Positions 8,824 through 16,490 of a stretch of DNA of 64,000 nucleotides are shown here, piece after piece. The position numbers were made by a program, and so were the translations under genes. The first letter of the stretch is position 1. Each line of letters opens with the position of its first letter. Where the stretch lies: positions 1-64,000 of the forward strand of contig NZ_AYJW01000007.1 of the NCBI RefSeq assembly GCF_000497205.1, written 5' to 3'. The notes under the pieces are model-generated. The model saw only the letters and a program-made list of their open reading frames with translations, was not told where the DNA came from and did no database searches. The DNA is from Saccharopolyspora rectivirgula DSM 43747. Its GTDB lineage: Bacteria > Actinomycetota > Actinomycetes > Mycobacteriales > Pseudonocardiaceae.

Positions 8824-8860
8824 GTCGGCCGGGAATTTGCTTTGCAATAACCCGGCCGAC
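8824..8860. terminator. bidirectional terminator between whiB and the Get3-like genes
   Basis: A 10-bp perfect stem (GTCGGCCGGG with CCCGGCCGAC) around an AT-rich 17-base loop, followed by GTGCTTTATT on the plus strand. It separates the two convergent transcription units. Confidence 0.75.
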
Positions 8861-8865
8861 GTGCT

Positions 8866-10005
8866 TTATTCACCCGCCAAGCGTCTGCCGATTTCCCGCA
8901 GTCCGGCCAAGTCGTGCACCTCGGCTGGCAGCGCCGGTACGCCGGTCAGCGCAACCTCCGGGTGCGCTCGGGTGAACCGGGCCAGCAGTCGTTTTTCCCG
9001 TTCGGCGAGCGCGATTCGGTCGGCGTGGATGCGCAGCACCGCGGTGGCCAGCGGAGCGGAGCCCTTCGCTTCCAACTCCTCGGCCGCGCTCAACGTGCGG
9101 GTTGCCGGCAGGTCCGCGAAGACGGGGTGGGTGCGGTTGGCGATCAGCCCTGCCAACGGCATGCGCTCGGTCGCCAGCCGCTCCACGAAGTAGGAGGCTT
9201 CGCGCAGCGCATCGGCCTCGGGGGAGGCGATCACCAGGAACGAGGTGCCCGGTGATCGGAGCAGCTGGTAGGTGTGCTCGGCGCGTTCCCGGAACCCGCC
9301 GAAGGTCGAGTCGAAGGCCTGCACGAACGCCGAGGCGTCGGCCATCAGCTGCCCGCCGATGACGGTGGAGACGACCTTGGCGAACACGCCGAAACCGGCG
9401 CCGACGAGCTTGCGCAGGCTGCTGCCGCCCGCGCGGGCCGGGCTGGCCAGCATCTTGATCAGCTTGCTGTCCAGCACTGTGGACAGTCGTTGCGGGGCGT
9501 CCAGGAAGTCCAGCGCGGACCGGCTGGGCGGGGTGTCCACCACGATCAGGTCCCACTCCCCGGTACCGGCGAGCTGGCTGAGCTTCTCCATCGCCATGTA
9601 CTCCTGGGTGCCGGAGAAGGACGTGGAGATCGTCTGGTAGAAGCGGTTGTTGAGGATCTGCTCGGCCCGTTCCGGCCCGGCGTGCGTCCGCACCATGTCG
9701 TCGAAGGTGCGGCGCATGTCCAGCATCATCGCGTTCAGGGCTCCGGCCGGCTCGAACCCCTCCAGCACCACCTGCCGCGGCTGGTTGTCCAGCTCCTTCA
9801 AGCCCAGGGCCTGGGCGAGCCGCCGAGCCGGGTCGATGGTGAGCACCACGGTCTTGCGGCCGCGTTCGGCGGCGCGCACGGCCAGCGCGGCGGCGGTGGT
9901 GGTCTTGCCCACGCCTCCGGAGCCGCAGCAGACCAGGATCCGGGTGTTCTCGTCGTCCAGCAACGCGTCGATGTCGACCGGAGACGGACGGATCGGTTTG
10001 TTCAT
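8866..10005 (-). CDS. ArsA/Get3-like ATPase, second gene of the pair
   Basis: 379 residues with a deviant Walker [15 protein letters not shown] near residue 30, a Get3/ArsA P-loop with the signature lysine, then VLTIDPARRLAQALG (switch I) and VVDTPPSRSALDFLDAP (switch II). The partner gene upstream overlaps it by 4 bases, so the two subunits are co-translated. In M. tuberculosis the orthologues are Rv3680 and Rv3679, described as Get3-like ATPases. Arsenite transport is unlikely because no ars genes are present. The real client, perhaps membrane or tail-anchored proteins, is not established. The gene converges on whiB across a terminator. Confidence 0.92.
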   Translation of the reverse strand: MNKPIRPSPVDIDALLDDENTRILVCCGSGGVGKTTTAAALAVRAAERGRKTVVLTIDPARRLAQALGLKELDNQPRQVVLEGFEPAGALNAMMLDMRRTFDDMVRTHAGPERAEQILNNRFYQTISTSFSGTQEYMAMEKLSQLAGTGEWDLIVVDTPPSRSALDFLDAPQRLSTVLDSKLIKMLASPARAGGSSLRKLVGAGFGVFAKVVSTVIGGQLMADASAFVQAFDSTFGGFRERAEHTYQLLRSPGTSFLVIASPEADALREASYFVERLATERMPLAGLIANRTHPVFADLPATRTLSAAEELEAKGSAPLATAVLRIHADRIALAEREKRLLARFTRAHPEVALTGVPALPAEVHDLAGLREIGRRLAGE

Positions 10006-11003
10006 CGCATGCTCCGGATGCCGTTTTCGGTCAGCACTTCAGCCAGCTCGTAGAGTTCGGCCACGTCGACGCCGCCCGTCAGGTCCGGCAGCATCACGGC
10101 CGGCATGTCCAGCGCTTCCAGCTCCTGGCGGATCTCCTCCTCGGCTTGTGCGCGGATGGCGTGCTCCACGGTTTCCTGCACCAGGCCGTCGAGCACGTCG
10201 TCGTCCACGTGCAACCCGACTTCCCGCAGGCCGGACCGGATCCTGGCGCGATCCACCCGGCCGGCGGCCGCGCTGGTGAGGGATCTGGCGGGGAGCCGGT
10301 TGGGGCGCACCCGGTTGAACAGCACCCCACCGGGCCGCAGTTCCGCCTGGTCGAGTTCTTCCACGGCTTCCAGGGTCTCCCGGACGGGGAGCTCTTCCAG
10401 CAGCGTCACCAGGTGCACCGCGGTGGCCTCGGAGTGCAGCAGCCGGACCACGCCCTCGCTGTGCTCCCGGATGGGGCCGACTTTCGCCAGGTCGGCCATG
10501 GCCCGGGTGACGTCCAGGAACTTGACCACCCGACCGGTCGGCGGGGCGTCCACGACGACGGCGTCGTAGACGTAGCGGCCGTGCTCGTCGGTGCGGGTCA
10601 CGCACTCCTTGATCTTCCCGGTGAACAGCACGTCCCGCAGCCCCGGCGCCAGGGTGGTGGCGAACTCGATGGCTCCCATCCGGCGCAGGGTGCGGCCGGC
10701 GAACCCGAGGTTGTAGAACATCGAGAGGTATTCGAGCAGCGCGGCTTCGGCGTCGATGGCCAGCGCGCGGAGCTCGCCGCCGCCCGGGGCGGCCGCGATC
10801 CACTCCTCCGAGTAGGGCAGCGGGGAGGTGTCGAAGAGCTGGGCTATGCCCTGCCGGCCTTCGACCTCCACCAGCAGCACCCGGTGACCGCCGGAAGCGA
10901 GGGCCAGCGCCAGCGCAGCGGCGGCGGTCGTTTTCCCGGTGCCGCCCTTGCCGCTGACGATGTGCAGTCTGGTCTGGCTGAGTACCTCGTCCCAGTCGGT
11001 CAC
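10002..11003 (-). CDS. ArsA/Get3-like ATPase, first gene of the pair
   Basis: 333 residues from GTG at 11003 (MTDWDEVLSQTRLHIV). Walker A is SGKGGTGKTTAAAALA and switch II is VVDAPPTGRVVKFLD. It matches Rv3679 by order and composition. The stop overlaps the start of the second ATPase gene by 4 bases. Both proteins lack the long C-terminal hydrophobic groove features I could recognise from eukaryotic Get3, so a function in membrane-protein targeting is only inferred from the family. The upstream region is shared divergently with the DUF4177 gene. Confidence 0.92.
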   Translation of the reverse strand: MTDWDEVLSQTRLHIVSGKGGTGKTTAAAALALALASGGHRVLLVEVEGRQGIAQLFDTSPLPYSEEWIAAAPGGGELRALAIDAEAALLEYLSMFYNLGFAGRTLRRMGAIEFATTLAPGLRDVLFTGKIKECVTRTDEHGRYVYDAVVVDAPPTGRVVKFLDVTRAMADLAKVGPIREHSEGVVRLLHSEATAVHLVTLLEELPVRETLEAVEELDQAELRPGGVLFNRVRPNRLPARSLTSAAAGRVDRARIRSGLREVGLHVDDDVLDGLVQETVEHAIRAQAEEEIRQELEALDMPAVMLPDLTGGVDVAELYELAEVLTENGIRSMR

Positions 11004-11089
11004 ACGATCAGCCTAGGCCGCCGTGGCGCGTCTGTCTGCCCGGTCGTCCTCCCGCGAGGGATGCCACGGGCGGCACCGGCTCCGGCCCT

Positions 11090-11095
11090 TAGGCT
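11090..11095 (+). promoter_or_regulatory. -10 hexamer TAGGCT of a leaderless transcript
   Basis: TAGGCT lies 6 bases before the ATG of the small DUF4177 gene and no Shine-Dalgarno is present, consistent with transcription starting at the ATG. Confidence 0.5.
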
Positions 11096-11101
11096 GAAGC
11101 C

Positions 11102-11260
11102 ATGCAGAAATGGGAGTACGCGACTGTGCCGTTGCTGAGCCATGCGACCAAGCAGATCCTCGACCAGTGGGGTGAGGACGGCTGGGAGCTCGTAGCCGTG
11201 CTGCCCGGTCCGACCGGGGAGCAGATGGTGGCCTACATGAAGCGGCCGAAGGAAGGCTGA
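11102..11260 (+). CDS. small DUF4177-like protein
   Basis: A 52-residue protein beginning MQKWEYATVPLLSH. It contains the family's core: QWGEDGWELVAVLP, followed by a C-terminal VAYMKRPK. Such proteins fold as a short beta-alpha-beta unit; no function is known. It corresponds by position to Rv3678A. The ridA gene starts 2 bases after its stop, so the two are an operon. A -10 hexamer directly upstream suggests a leaderless mRNA. Confidence 0.88.
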   Translation: MQKWEYATVPLLSHATKQILDQWGEDGWELVAVLPGPTGEQMVAYMKRPKEG

Positions 11261-11262
11261 TC

Positions 11263-11721
11263 ATGGCTGGGTGGAAGCAGCGGTTGAGCGAGCTCGGCAT
11301 CGCGCTGCCCGAGGTGGCCGCGCCGGTGGCGGCGTACGTGCCGGCGCTCCGCACCGGTTCGCACGTCTACACCTCGGGGCAGCTGCCGCTGGTCGACGGC
11401 AAGCTCCAGGTCACCGGGAAGGTCGGTGACCAGGTGACCCCGGAGCAGGCCAAGGAGCAGGCCCGGATCTGCGGGCTGAACGCGCTGGCCGCGGTGGACT
11501 CGGTGGTCGGCCTGGACTCGGTCGCGCGGATCGTGAAGGTGGTCGGCTTCGTGGCCTCCGCGGAGGGGTTCACCGGACAGCCGGCGGTCATCAACGGTGT
11601 TTCGGAGTTGTTGGCGGAGGTCTTCGGCGACGCCGGCGAGCACGCGCGTTCCGCGGTGGGAGTCGCTGAGCTGCCGCTCGGGGCACCGGTCGAAGTGGAA
11701 ATGATCGTCGAGGTGGAATGA
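11263..11721 (+). CDS. ridA: RidA/YjgF family enamine/imine deaminase
   Basis: 152 residues, of the longer RidA subgroup. The core is HVYTSGQLPL and the C-terminal ARSAVGVAELPLGAPVEVE. The Arg before Ser-Ala-Val is the residue that holds the carboxylate of 2-aminoacrylate in active RidA proteins. These cytosolic trimers hydrolyse reactive enamines made by PLP enzymes. It corresponds to Rv3678c. It is translated right after the DUF4177 gene and followed by a strong terminator. Confidence 0.93.
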   Translation: MAGWKQRLSELGIALPEVAAPVAAYVPALRTGSHVYTSGQLPLVDGKLQVTGKVGDQVTPEQAKEQARICGLNALAAVDSVVGLDSVARIVKVVGFVASAEGFTGQPAVINGVSELLAEVFGDAGEHARSAVGVAELPLGAPVEVEMIVEVE

Positions 11722-11731
11722 CTTTTCGGGC

Positions 11732-11766
11732 AAACGCGGCGTCACTGTGGACGCCGCGTTTGTTTT
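11732..11766 (+). terminator. rho-independent terminator after ridA
   Basis: A 12-bp perfect stem (AAACGCGGCGTC with GACGCCGCGTTT), 6-base loop, then GTTTT. It begins 11 bases after the ridA stop. Confidence 0.9.
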
Positions 11767-12030
11767 GCGGCCCGCCCCGCACTCCGTTTCTGACGGCTTC
11801 GTGCCGGTGGGCTGGCTCGGCCCAGTACGCTGTGGCCACACCGATTACGGGTGAAGTGGCACGGTGATCACCTGTACGGTCGGGTTGCGATTCCAGCCTG
11901 TGGCCGAAATGGCGACTTTCGGGGTTGATTCATCCGGTCGGCACCGTCAGAGTTCACCTGTATGGGTGCGGCTGAAGATGCGGGGGGCCGGAGCTCCGCA
12001 ACGTGAGGGTAAGTACTGGGAGGGGCCAAC
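11767..12030. other. upstream region of the 12031 gene with a repeated TCACCTGTAYGG element
   Basis: The sequence TCACCTGTACGG occurs near 11869 and TCACCTGTATGG near 11952, both before the 12031 gene; the first is part of the palindrome GGTGATCACC. This could be a regulator site, perhaps related to BldD-type half sites, but only two copies are visible and no regulator can be named. A TACGCT hexamer near 11826 might be a -10. No gene is seen here. Confidence 0.25.
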
Positions 12031-12657
12031 GTGGCGGTGCGCCAAACCGAACTGCTATGCCACGAATTACTGCTCAAACTCGCCGGCCGTTTACCCGACA
12101 GGCACCTCTGGCGCTACCGCGACTGGCTCGCCGGGGAAGCGGCCGGGGTGGTCGCTCGAGTGCTGCCGAGCACGCTGGTCAGCGAACGGATCACCATCAC
12201 CGATGACGAGCACCAGCTGATGTCCGACGCCCTGCTGCCGCTCGGCGGTGACCCGGCGGTGATCAACGCCGTGCTCCCTTCGGACGGAACCGTCACGAAT
12301 TACAAGTTCAGCGCCGAGTCACCGGTCGACTCCCGAGGCGACACCGAAGCCCTGGTGCTCGGCGCCACCCTGCGCGGCCGGCCGGGCGTCGGGGAGGTTC
12401 GCTGCAGTTGGCGCCGCGTCGGTGATGGCGAGCCGCGACGGATCGTGCTGGTCACGGCTTCCGCGGAGTTCGTCGCGCTGACCGGGGAAATCCAGCGGGT
12501 GCTGCGCGCACTCGGTGAAGCCGAGCCACGCGTCGAAGTGCTCCCGCCGGACGTGGAACTCCCCGCGTACCACCGGGACGCACTGGAGGAATCGGCACTG
12601 GTGTGCACGGGAGCTGAAGAACTCGCCGGACACCGCAGCGGCGGTGGACATCCGTAA
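12031..12657 (+). CDS. protein of unknown function, paralogue of the next gene
   Basis: 208 residues from GTG at 12031, set by the Shine-Dalgarno GGGAGGGG about 7 bases upstream. No known domain is recognised. It has an N-terminal helical half (LLLKLAGRLPDRHLWRYRDW) and a C-terminal alpha/beta half with the strand RRIVLVTASAEF and the closing motif LPAYHRDALEES. The next gene shares the overall layout and the closing motif LPSYHQNALAAA, so the two look like an old tandem duplication. They are separated by 11 bases and probably cotranscribed. Soluble, cytoplasmic by composition. Confidence 0.7.
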   Translation: MAVRQTELLCHELLLKLAGRLPDRHLWRYRDWLAGEAAGVVARVLPSTLVSERITITDDEHQLMSDALLPLGGDPAVINAVLPSDGTVTNYKFSAESPVDSRGDTEALVLGATLRGRPGVGEVRCSWRRVGDGEPRRIVLVTASAEFVALTGEIQRVLRALGEAEPRVEVLPPDVELPAYHRDALEESALVCTGAEELAGHRSGGGHP

Positions 12658-12668
12658 GGGAGGCAAGC

Positions 12669-13793
12669 GTGGTGACCGAGGCTGAAGGGAACGGTCCAGT
12701 GGAGCGGCTGCACAATCTCCTGCTGGCGCTGACCGGCCGGGTGGACGACGACGCGATCAATTCCGCCCGGGAACTGCTCGGCAGCGGCCGGGCCGACACC
12801 GCAGCCGAATACCTGACCGGATGCCTGTTGGCCGGCCAGCTCCCGGTGAGCGCGGAAGAGCAGCACCAGCTGCAGGAAGTCCTGCGGGAGACCCGTTCGT
12901 CCGCGGAACTGGCCGACGGCCTCAACGTCGTCGAATCGGTGCCCGAGGAGCCCCACCGCTTCGCCAGCCAGGACATCTCCGACGACGAGGTGCTGCAGGC
13001 GCTGGAGAACGTCAGCGGTCGTCTGCACGGCGTCCGCAACGTCTGGTGCGCTTGGCGCACCACACCGGCCGGGGCGAGCTACGGCGCGGTCCCGCAGCGG
13101 GTGCTGCTGGCCGAAGTGGACTCGGGAGGTTCCGTTTCCGCGGTCGGTTACCAGCTGATCACCGCGCTGCGCCGGGCTGGGGTGTCCTGCGCGGTGGACG
13201 TCTTCAGCAGCGGTGCCGAACTGCCCAGCTACCACCAGAACGCGCTGGCTGCCGCGCACCAGCTGCCGCTGCGGTTATCCACCGGGCAAGGGGTGGCCGA
13301 ACCGGCTCCCGCGGTACCGGCCGCTGTCGAGCCGGAAGCCGACCCGGAACCGGTTCCCGAGCCCGAACCCGAACCGGAACCGGTGAGCCGCCCGGAAGCG
13401 GTGGCGCCGGTGGAAACCGCTGACACCGCGGAGGAAACCGGCGTTCCCGAGAGCACCGACGAGGAGACCGCCGCGCCGGCCGCCGACGAGCCCGTGGCGA
13501 CCAGCTCGCAGGCCGCCCAACCGGAACCGGCCAAGGAGGACGCGGAGAACAAGTCCATGCGGGTGCCGCCCGCCGTGGACGCCAAGCTCACCGACCGGGA
13601 GCGGAACCTGCTGCGCAAGCTGCACGAGGAACTGGCCCAGCGGGAGCAGGACCGCTCCGGTGCCCGCCGGCAGCGACCGGCCAGGCCGGCGCAGGATCCG
13701 CGGACGAGCACCATGCCCGGTGGTACCGGCGGTTTCCCGCCGATCGGCGTGTCCTCGGTGAACCAGCCGGGTTATCCGGGGCAGTCGAACTGA
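12669..13793 (+). CDS. protein of unknown function with acidic Pro-Glu repeat linker
   Basis: 374 residues, GTG start with GGGAGG upstream. Residues 1-200 resemble the preceding gene product (helical start, strand PQRVLLAEVDSGG, motif LPSYHQNAL). From about 215 to 300 comes a low-complexity acidic linker of PEPEPEPEP type. The C-terminus has a charged helix (LTDRERNLLRKLHEELAQRE) and a Gly/Pro-rich tail. The extra helix suggests partner binding or oligomerisation through a flexible arm. No known family. The stop lies 6 bases from the stop of the convergent oxidoreductase. Confidence 0.7.
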   Translation: MVTEAEGNGPVERLHNLLLALTGRVDDDAINSARELLGSGRADTAAEYLTGCLLAGQLPVSAEEQHQLQEVLRETRSSAELADGLNVVESVPEEPHRFASQDISDDEVLQALENVSGRLHGVRNVWCAWRTTPAGASYGAVPQRVLLAEVDSGGSVSAVGYQLITALRRAGVSCAVDVFSSGAELPSYHQNALAAAHQLPLRLSTGQGVAEPAPAVPAAVEPEADPEPVPEPEPEPEPVSRPEAVAPVETADTAEETGVPESTDEETAAPAADEPVATSSQAAQPEPAKEDAENKSMRVPPAVDAKLTDRERNLLRKLHEELAQREQDRSGARRQRPARPAQDPRTSTMPGGTGGFPPIGVSSVNQPGYPGQSN

Positions 13794-13799
13794 CCAGCC

Positions 13800-14693
13800 T
13801 CAGTGGACGAACGCCGCGCTGTGCACTTCGGCCAGCACTTCCTGCAGGTGCAGGCCGCGGCGCACGTCGCACGGGTGCCAGTGCCGACCGGTGCGGATCA
13901 TGAACAGGAACTCGTCGAGCATCCGCGCGTAGCAGTGGTGGGCGAAGGTGCGCCCGTTGGGCAGCTGCACGTAGCCGTTCTCCCCGTAGACGGCGAAGTC
14001 CACGACGGCGGGTTGGATCGGCATCCGCAGGGAGAGGGTGAGCATGCTGCTCGCCCCGCTGATGTGGTCGAACACCACCTGCCACAGGTCGTGGCTGTTG
14101 CGGTGGGCGTAGCGGACGTTGACGATCTCCCCCAGCGCGGCGTCCAGCAGGTCGATCGCGTGCGGGCCGGCGTCGAGCATCGCGCCTTCTTCGTGCCGCC
14201 ACTGGGAGCCGGGGTGCTCGCCGGGCAGCAGACCGCTGGCCAGCCACCGGCCGGAACCGCCTTGCCATCCCGTCGAGCTGTGCAGCTTCGCCAACCACTC
14301 CCGGACTTCCGGGGCGTACCGGCGGGTGAGCATCATCAGCGCGGCGGTGTTGGCGGCCTCCGCGGCTTTGACGATCCGGCGCGCACCGGTGACGTCGGAG
14401 GCTAACGGCTTCTCCAGGATCAGGTGCTTGCCGGCGAAGGCCGCTTGCGGGGCGAGTTCGGCTTGCACCGCAGGTGGTACCGCGAACACGACGGCATCGG
14501 AGGAATCGAGCAGTTCGTCGAAGTCGGTGGCCACCTGCGCGCCGTACGGTTCGGCCAGCGCCCGCGCCGCAGCAGGCCGGCGGGACCACACCGCGGTCAG
14601 CTGGATCCGCCCGTGTGCGTGCAGTCCGGGTACGTGGATCCGCTGGGCCCAGGAACCGGCCCCGACGACGCCAACCCGCAGCAGCTCGGTCAT
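13800..14693 (-). CDS. Gfo/Idh/MocA family NAD(P)-dependent oxidoreductase
   Basis: 297 residues. The N-terminal Rossmann domain shows VGVVGAGSWAQRIH (GxGxxx dinucleotide site), and residues 90-100 carry HLILEKPLAS with the family's EKP lysine, which acts in catalysis. The second domain has GPHAIDLLDA, the usual conserved His/Asp region (here GPHAID instead of the commoner GxHxxD). Such enzymes oxidise or reduce sugars, inositols or related polyols. Substrate cannot be read. It is monocistronic and divergent from the Nudix gene. Confidence 0.9.
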   Translation of the reverse strand: MTELLRVGVVGAGSWAQRIHVPGLHAHGRIQLTAVWSRRPAAARALAEPYGAQVATDFDELLDSSDAVVFAVPPAVQAELAPQAAFAGKHLILEKPLASDVTGARRIVKAAEAANTAALMMLTRRYAPEVREWLAKLHSSTGWQGGSGRWLASGLLPGEHPGSQWRHEEGAMLDAGPHAIDLLDAALGEIVNVRYAHRNSHDLWQVVFDHISGASSMLTLSLRMPIQPAVVDFAVYGENGYVQLPNGRTFAHHCYARMLDEFLFMIRTGRHWHPCDVRRGLHLQEVLAEVHSAAFVH

Positions 14694-14837
14694 GGGTCCA
14701 ATAGTGCCTCTGGTTGATCATTCTTGCTGAGGACGAACCCGGTTATACCGGCCGGAGCCGACGGGAATTCCGCTTTTTGCGCGGGGTGTGGGCCTTAGAT
14801 CCACTTTCGGGTGCATTTTCGGCATAAGGTGACCGGC

Positions 14838-15665
14838 ATGCGACTGCCCGAGGAAAGAGTCCTGCCGGAGGGGTTCGTCCCGGAACCGCTGCCCGAGACC
14901 CCGGTCGAGCCCAAGGACGCGGCGACCGTGGTGCTGCTGCGCGAAGGCCCGTCCGGTCTCGAGGTGTTCCTGCAGCGGAGGGTCAAGGCGATGGCCTTCG
15001 CCGGCGGGATGACGGTGTTCCCCGGTGGGGGAGTGGACGAGCGGGACGCGGACGCCTCGGTGGCCTGGGCTGGCCCCGGGCCGCAGTGGTGGGCCGAGCG
15101 GTTCGGCTGTTCCCCCGCGCTGGCGCGGGCCCTGGTGTGCGCGGCGGTGCGGGAGACCTTCGAGGAGTCCGGGGTGCTGCTGGCGGGACCGGACGAGCAG
15201 CGGGTCGTCGCGGACACCCGACCGTACGCCGAGGCCCGGACCGCGCTGGTGTCCCGGGAGTTGTCCCTGGCCCGGTTCCTGGAGGAGAACTCGCTGGTCT
15301 TGCGGGCCGACCTGCTGCGACCCTGGGCCAACTGGGTGACGCCCGAGGAGGAGCCGCGCCGCTACGACACCAGGTTCTTCCTCGCCGCGATGCCGGACGG
15401 GCAGCGCGCCGACGGGGTGACCTCGGAGGCGGTGGAGGCCTACTGGGCGACTCCGCAGCGGGCGCTGCAGGACTGGGCGGAGGGCAAGTGCCAGCTGCTC
15501 CCGCCGACCCACGTGACGTTGACCGAGGTGGCCGGCCACGACAGCCTGGCCAGCGCCTTGCGCGCGGAGCGGGAACTGGTGAAGATCCTGCCGAAGATGA
15601 TCAAGCAGGACGGCAGGTGGCGGATAGTGCTCCCCGGGGAGCCGGGATACCAGGAGGAGCGGTGA
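14838..15665 (+). CDS. Nudix hydrolase with insert in the Nudix box
   Basis: 275 residues from ATG at 14838 (MRLPEERVLPEGF). A 9-codon longer frame exists, but this start fits a spaced AAGGTGA and protein composition. The Nudix box is split: GGMTVFPGGGVDERD, about 35 inserted residues, then ALVCAAVRETFEESGVLL, keeping the REx(2)EE(S/x)G metal ligands. This layout is like the NUDT7/NUDT19-type CoA or acyl-CoA diphosphatases. The downstream metallo-beta-lactamase gene overlaps by 4 bases (GTGA), so they form one operon and may act on the same class of metabolite. Confidence 0.88.
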   Translation: MRLPEERVLPEGFVPEPLPETPVEPKDAATVVLLREGPSGLEVFLQRRVKAMAFAGGMTVFPGGGVDERDADASVAWAGPGPQWWAERFGCSPALARALVCAAVRETFEESGVLLAGPDEQRVVADTRPYAEARTALVSRELSLARFLEENSLVLRADLLRPWANWVTPEEEPRRYDTRFFLAAMPDGQRADGVTSEAVEAYWATPQRALQDWAEGKCQLLPPTHVTLTEVAGHDSLASALRAERELVKILPKMIKQDGRWRIVLPGEPGYQEER

Positions 15666-16459
15666 ACGAACACCCCGCGCACGGCGAACTTCGCCCGGTC
15701 ACCGAGCACGCCTCGGTGCTGTTGGCCAACAACCCGTCCCCGATGACCCTGGAAGGCACCAACAGCTGGGTGGTGCGGGCACCCGGCTCGGCGGACTGCG
15801 TCGTGATCGACCCGGGTCCGGAGGACACCGAGCACCTGCAGCGGCTGGCCGACTGCGGCCCGGTGTCGCTGGTGCTGCTGACCCACCACCACGGCGACCA
15901 CACCGAGGGGGTGGCGGAGTTCCGGAAGCTCACCGGCGCCCCGGTCCGCGCCCTCGACCCCGAGCTGTGCGCGGGGGCCGAGCCGCTCGCCGACGACGAG
16001 GTGGTGTCGGCCGCGGGCGTCCGGCTGCGGGTGCTGGCCACCCCCGGGCACACCCGGGACTCGGTGTGCTTCGCGCTCGAGCAGTCCGCCGAACCGGTCG
16101 TGTTCACCGGTGACACGGTGCTGGGGCGGGGCACGACGGTGATCGCCGACCCCGACGGGCACCTCGGCTCCTACCTGAGCTCGCTGCGGCGGCTGGCGGA
16201 GCTGCCCCCGGGCGTGCGGGCGCTGCCCGGGCACGGCCCCGAGCGGCCGGACGTGCGCGCCGCCGCCGTGGCGTACCTGCAGCACCGCGAACAGCGGCTC
16301 GACCAGGTCCGCGCGGCGGCGCGGCAGCTGGACGGGGAGATCACCGCTCGCCGGATCGTCGAGGTGGTCTACGCGGACGTGGACCGCTCGGTGTGGCCGG
16401 CCGCGGAGTGGTCGGTGCGGGCCCAGCTCACCTACCTGCGGGAGACCGGGGAGCTGTGA
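15662..16459 (+). CDS. metallo-beta-lactamase fold hydrolase (LACTB2/Rv3677c-like)
   Basis: 265 residues from GTG at 15662. The metal motif is LLTHHHGDHTEG (HxHxDH), followed by TPGHTRDS (third His), VFTGDTVLG (bridging Asp) and LPGHGPE (last His). NNPSPMTLEGTNSW near residue 25 is typical of the LACTB2/glyoxalase-II-related group, which includes endoribonucleases and thioester hydrolases. The C-terminal region after about 200 is a winged-helix-like tail typical of LACTB2. By order it matches Rv3677c beside crp. Translationally coupled to the Nudix gene. Confidence 0.9.
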   Translation: MNEHPAHGELRPVTEHASVLLANNPSPMTLEGTNSWVVRAPGSADCVVIDPGPEDTEHLQRLADCGPVSLVLLTHHHGDHTEGVAEFRKLTGAPVRALDPELCAGAEPLADDEVVSAAGVRLRVLATPGHTRDSVCFALEQSAEPVVFTGDTVLGRGTTVIADPDGHLGSYLSSLRRLAELPPGVRALPGHGPERPDVRAAAVAYLQHREQRLDQVRAAARQLDGEITARRIVEVVYADVDRSVWPAAEWSVRAQLTYLRETGEL

Positions 16460-16482
16460 GGCCGGCCCGCCCGGGGCCGGCC
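16460..16482. terminator. hairpin between convergent genes
   Basis: A 9-bp perfect stem (GGCCGGCCC with GGGCCGGCC) and 5-base loop in the 31-base gap between the metallo-beta-lactamase and MFS genes. There is no U tract, so it is at best an I-shaped actinobacterial terminator. Confidence 0.45.
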
Positions 16483-16490
16483 CCGCCGTC

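Noticed and set aside
8866-11003. Arsenite efflux ATPases
   Set aside because: The ATPases resemble ArsA, but no arsB, arsC, arsR or arsD is present and the order is that of the Get3-like pair Rv3679-Rv3680.
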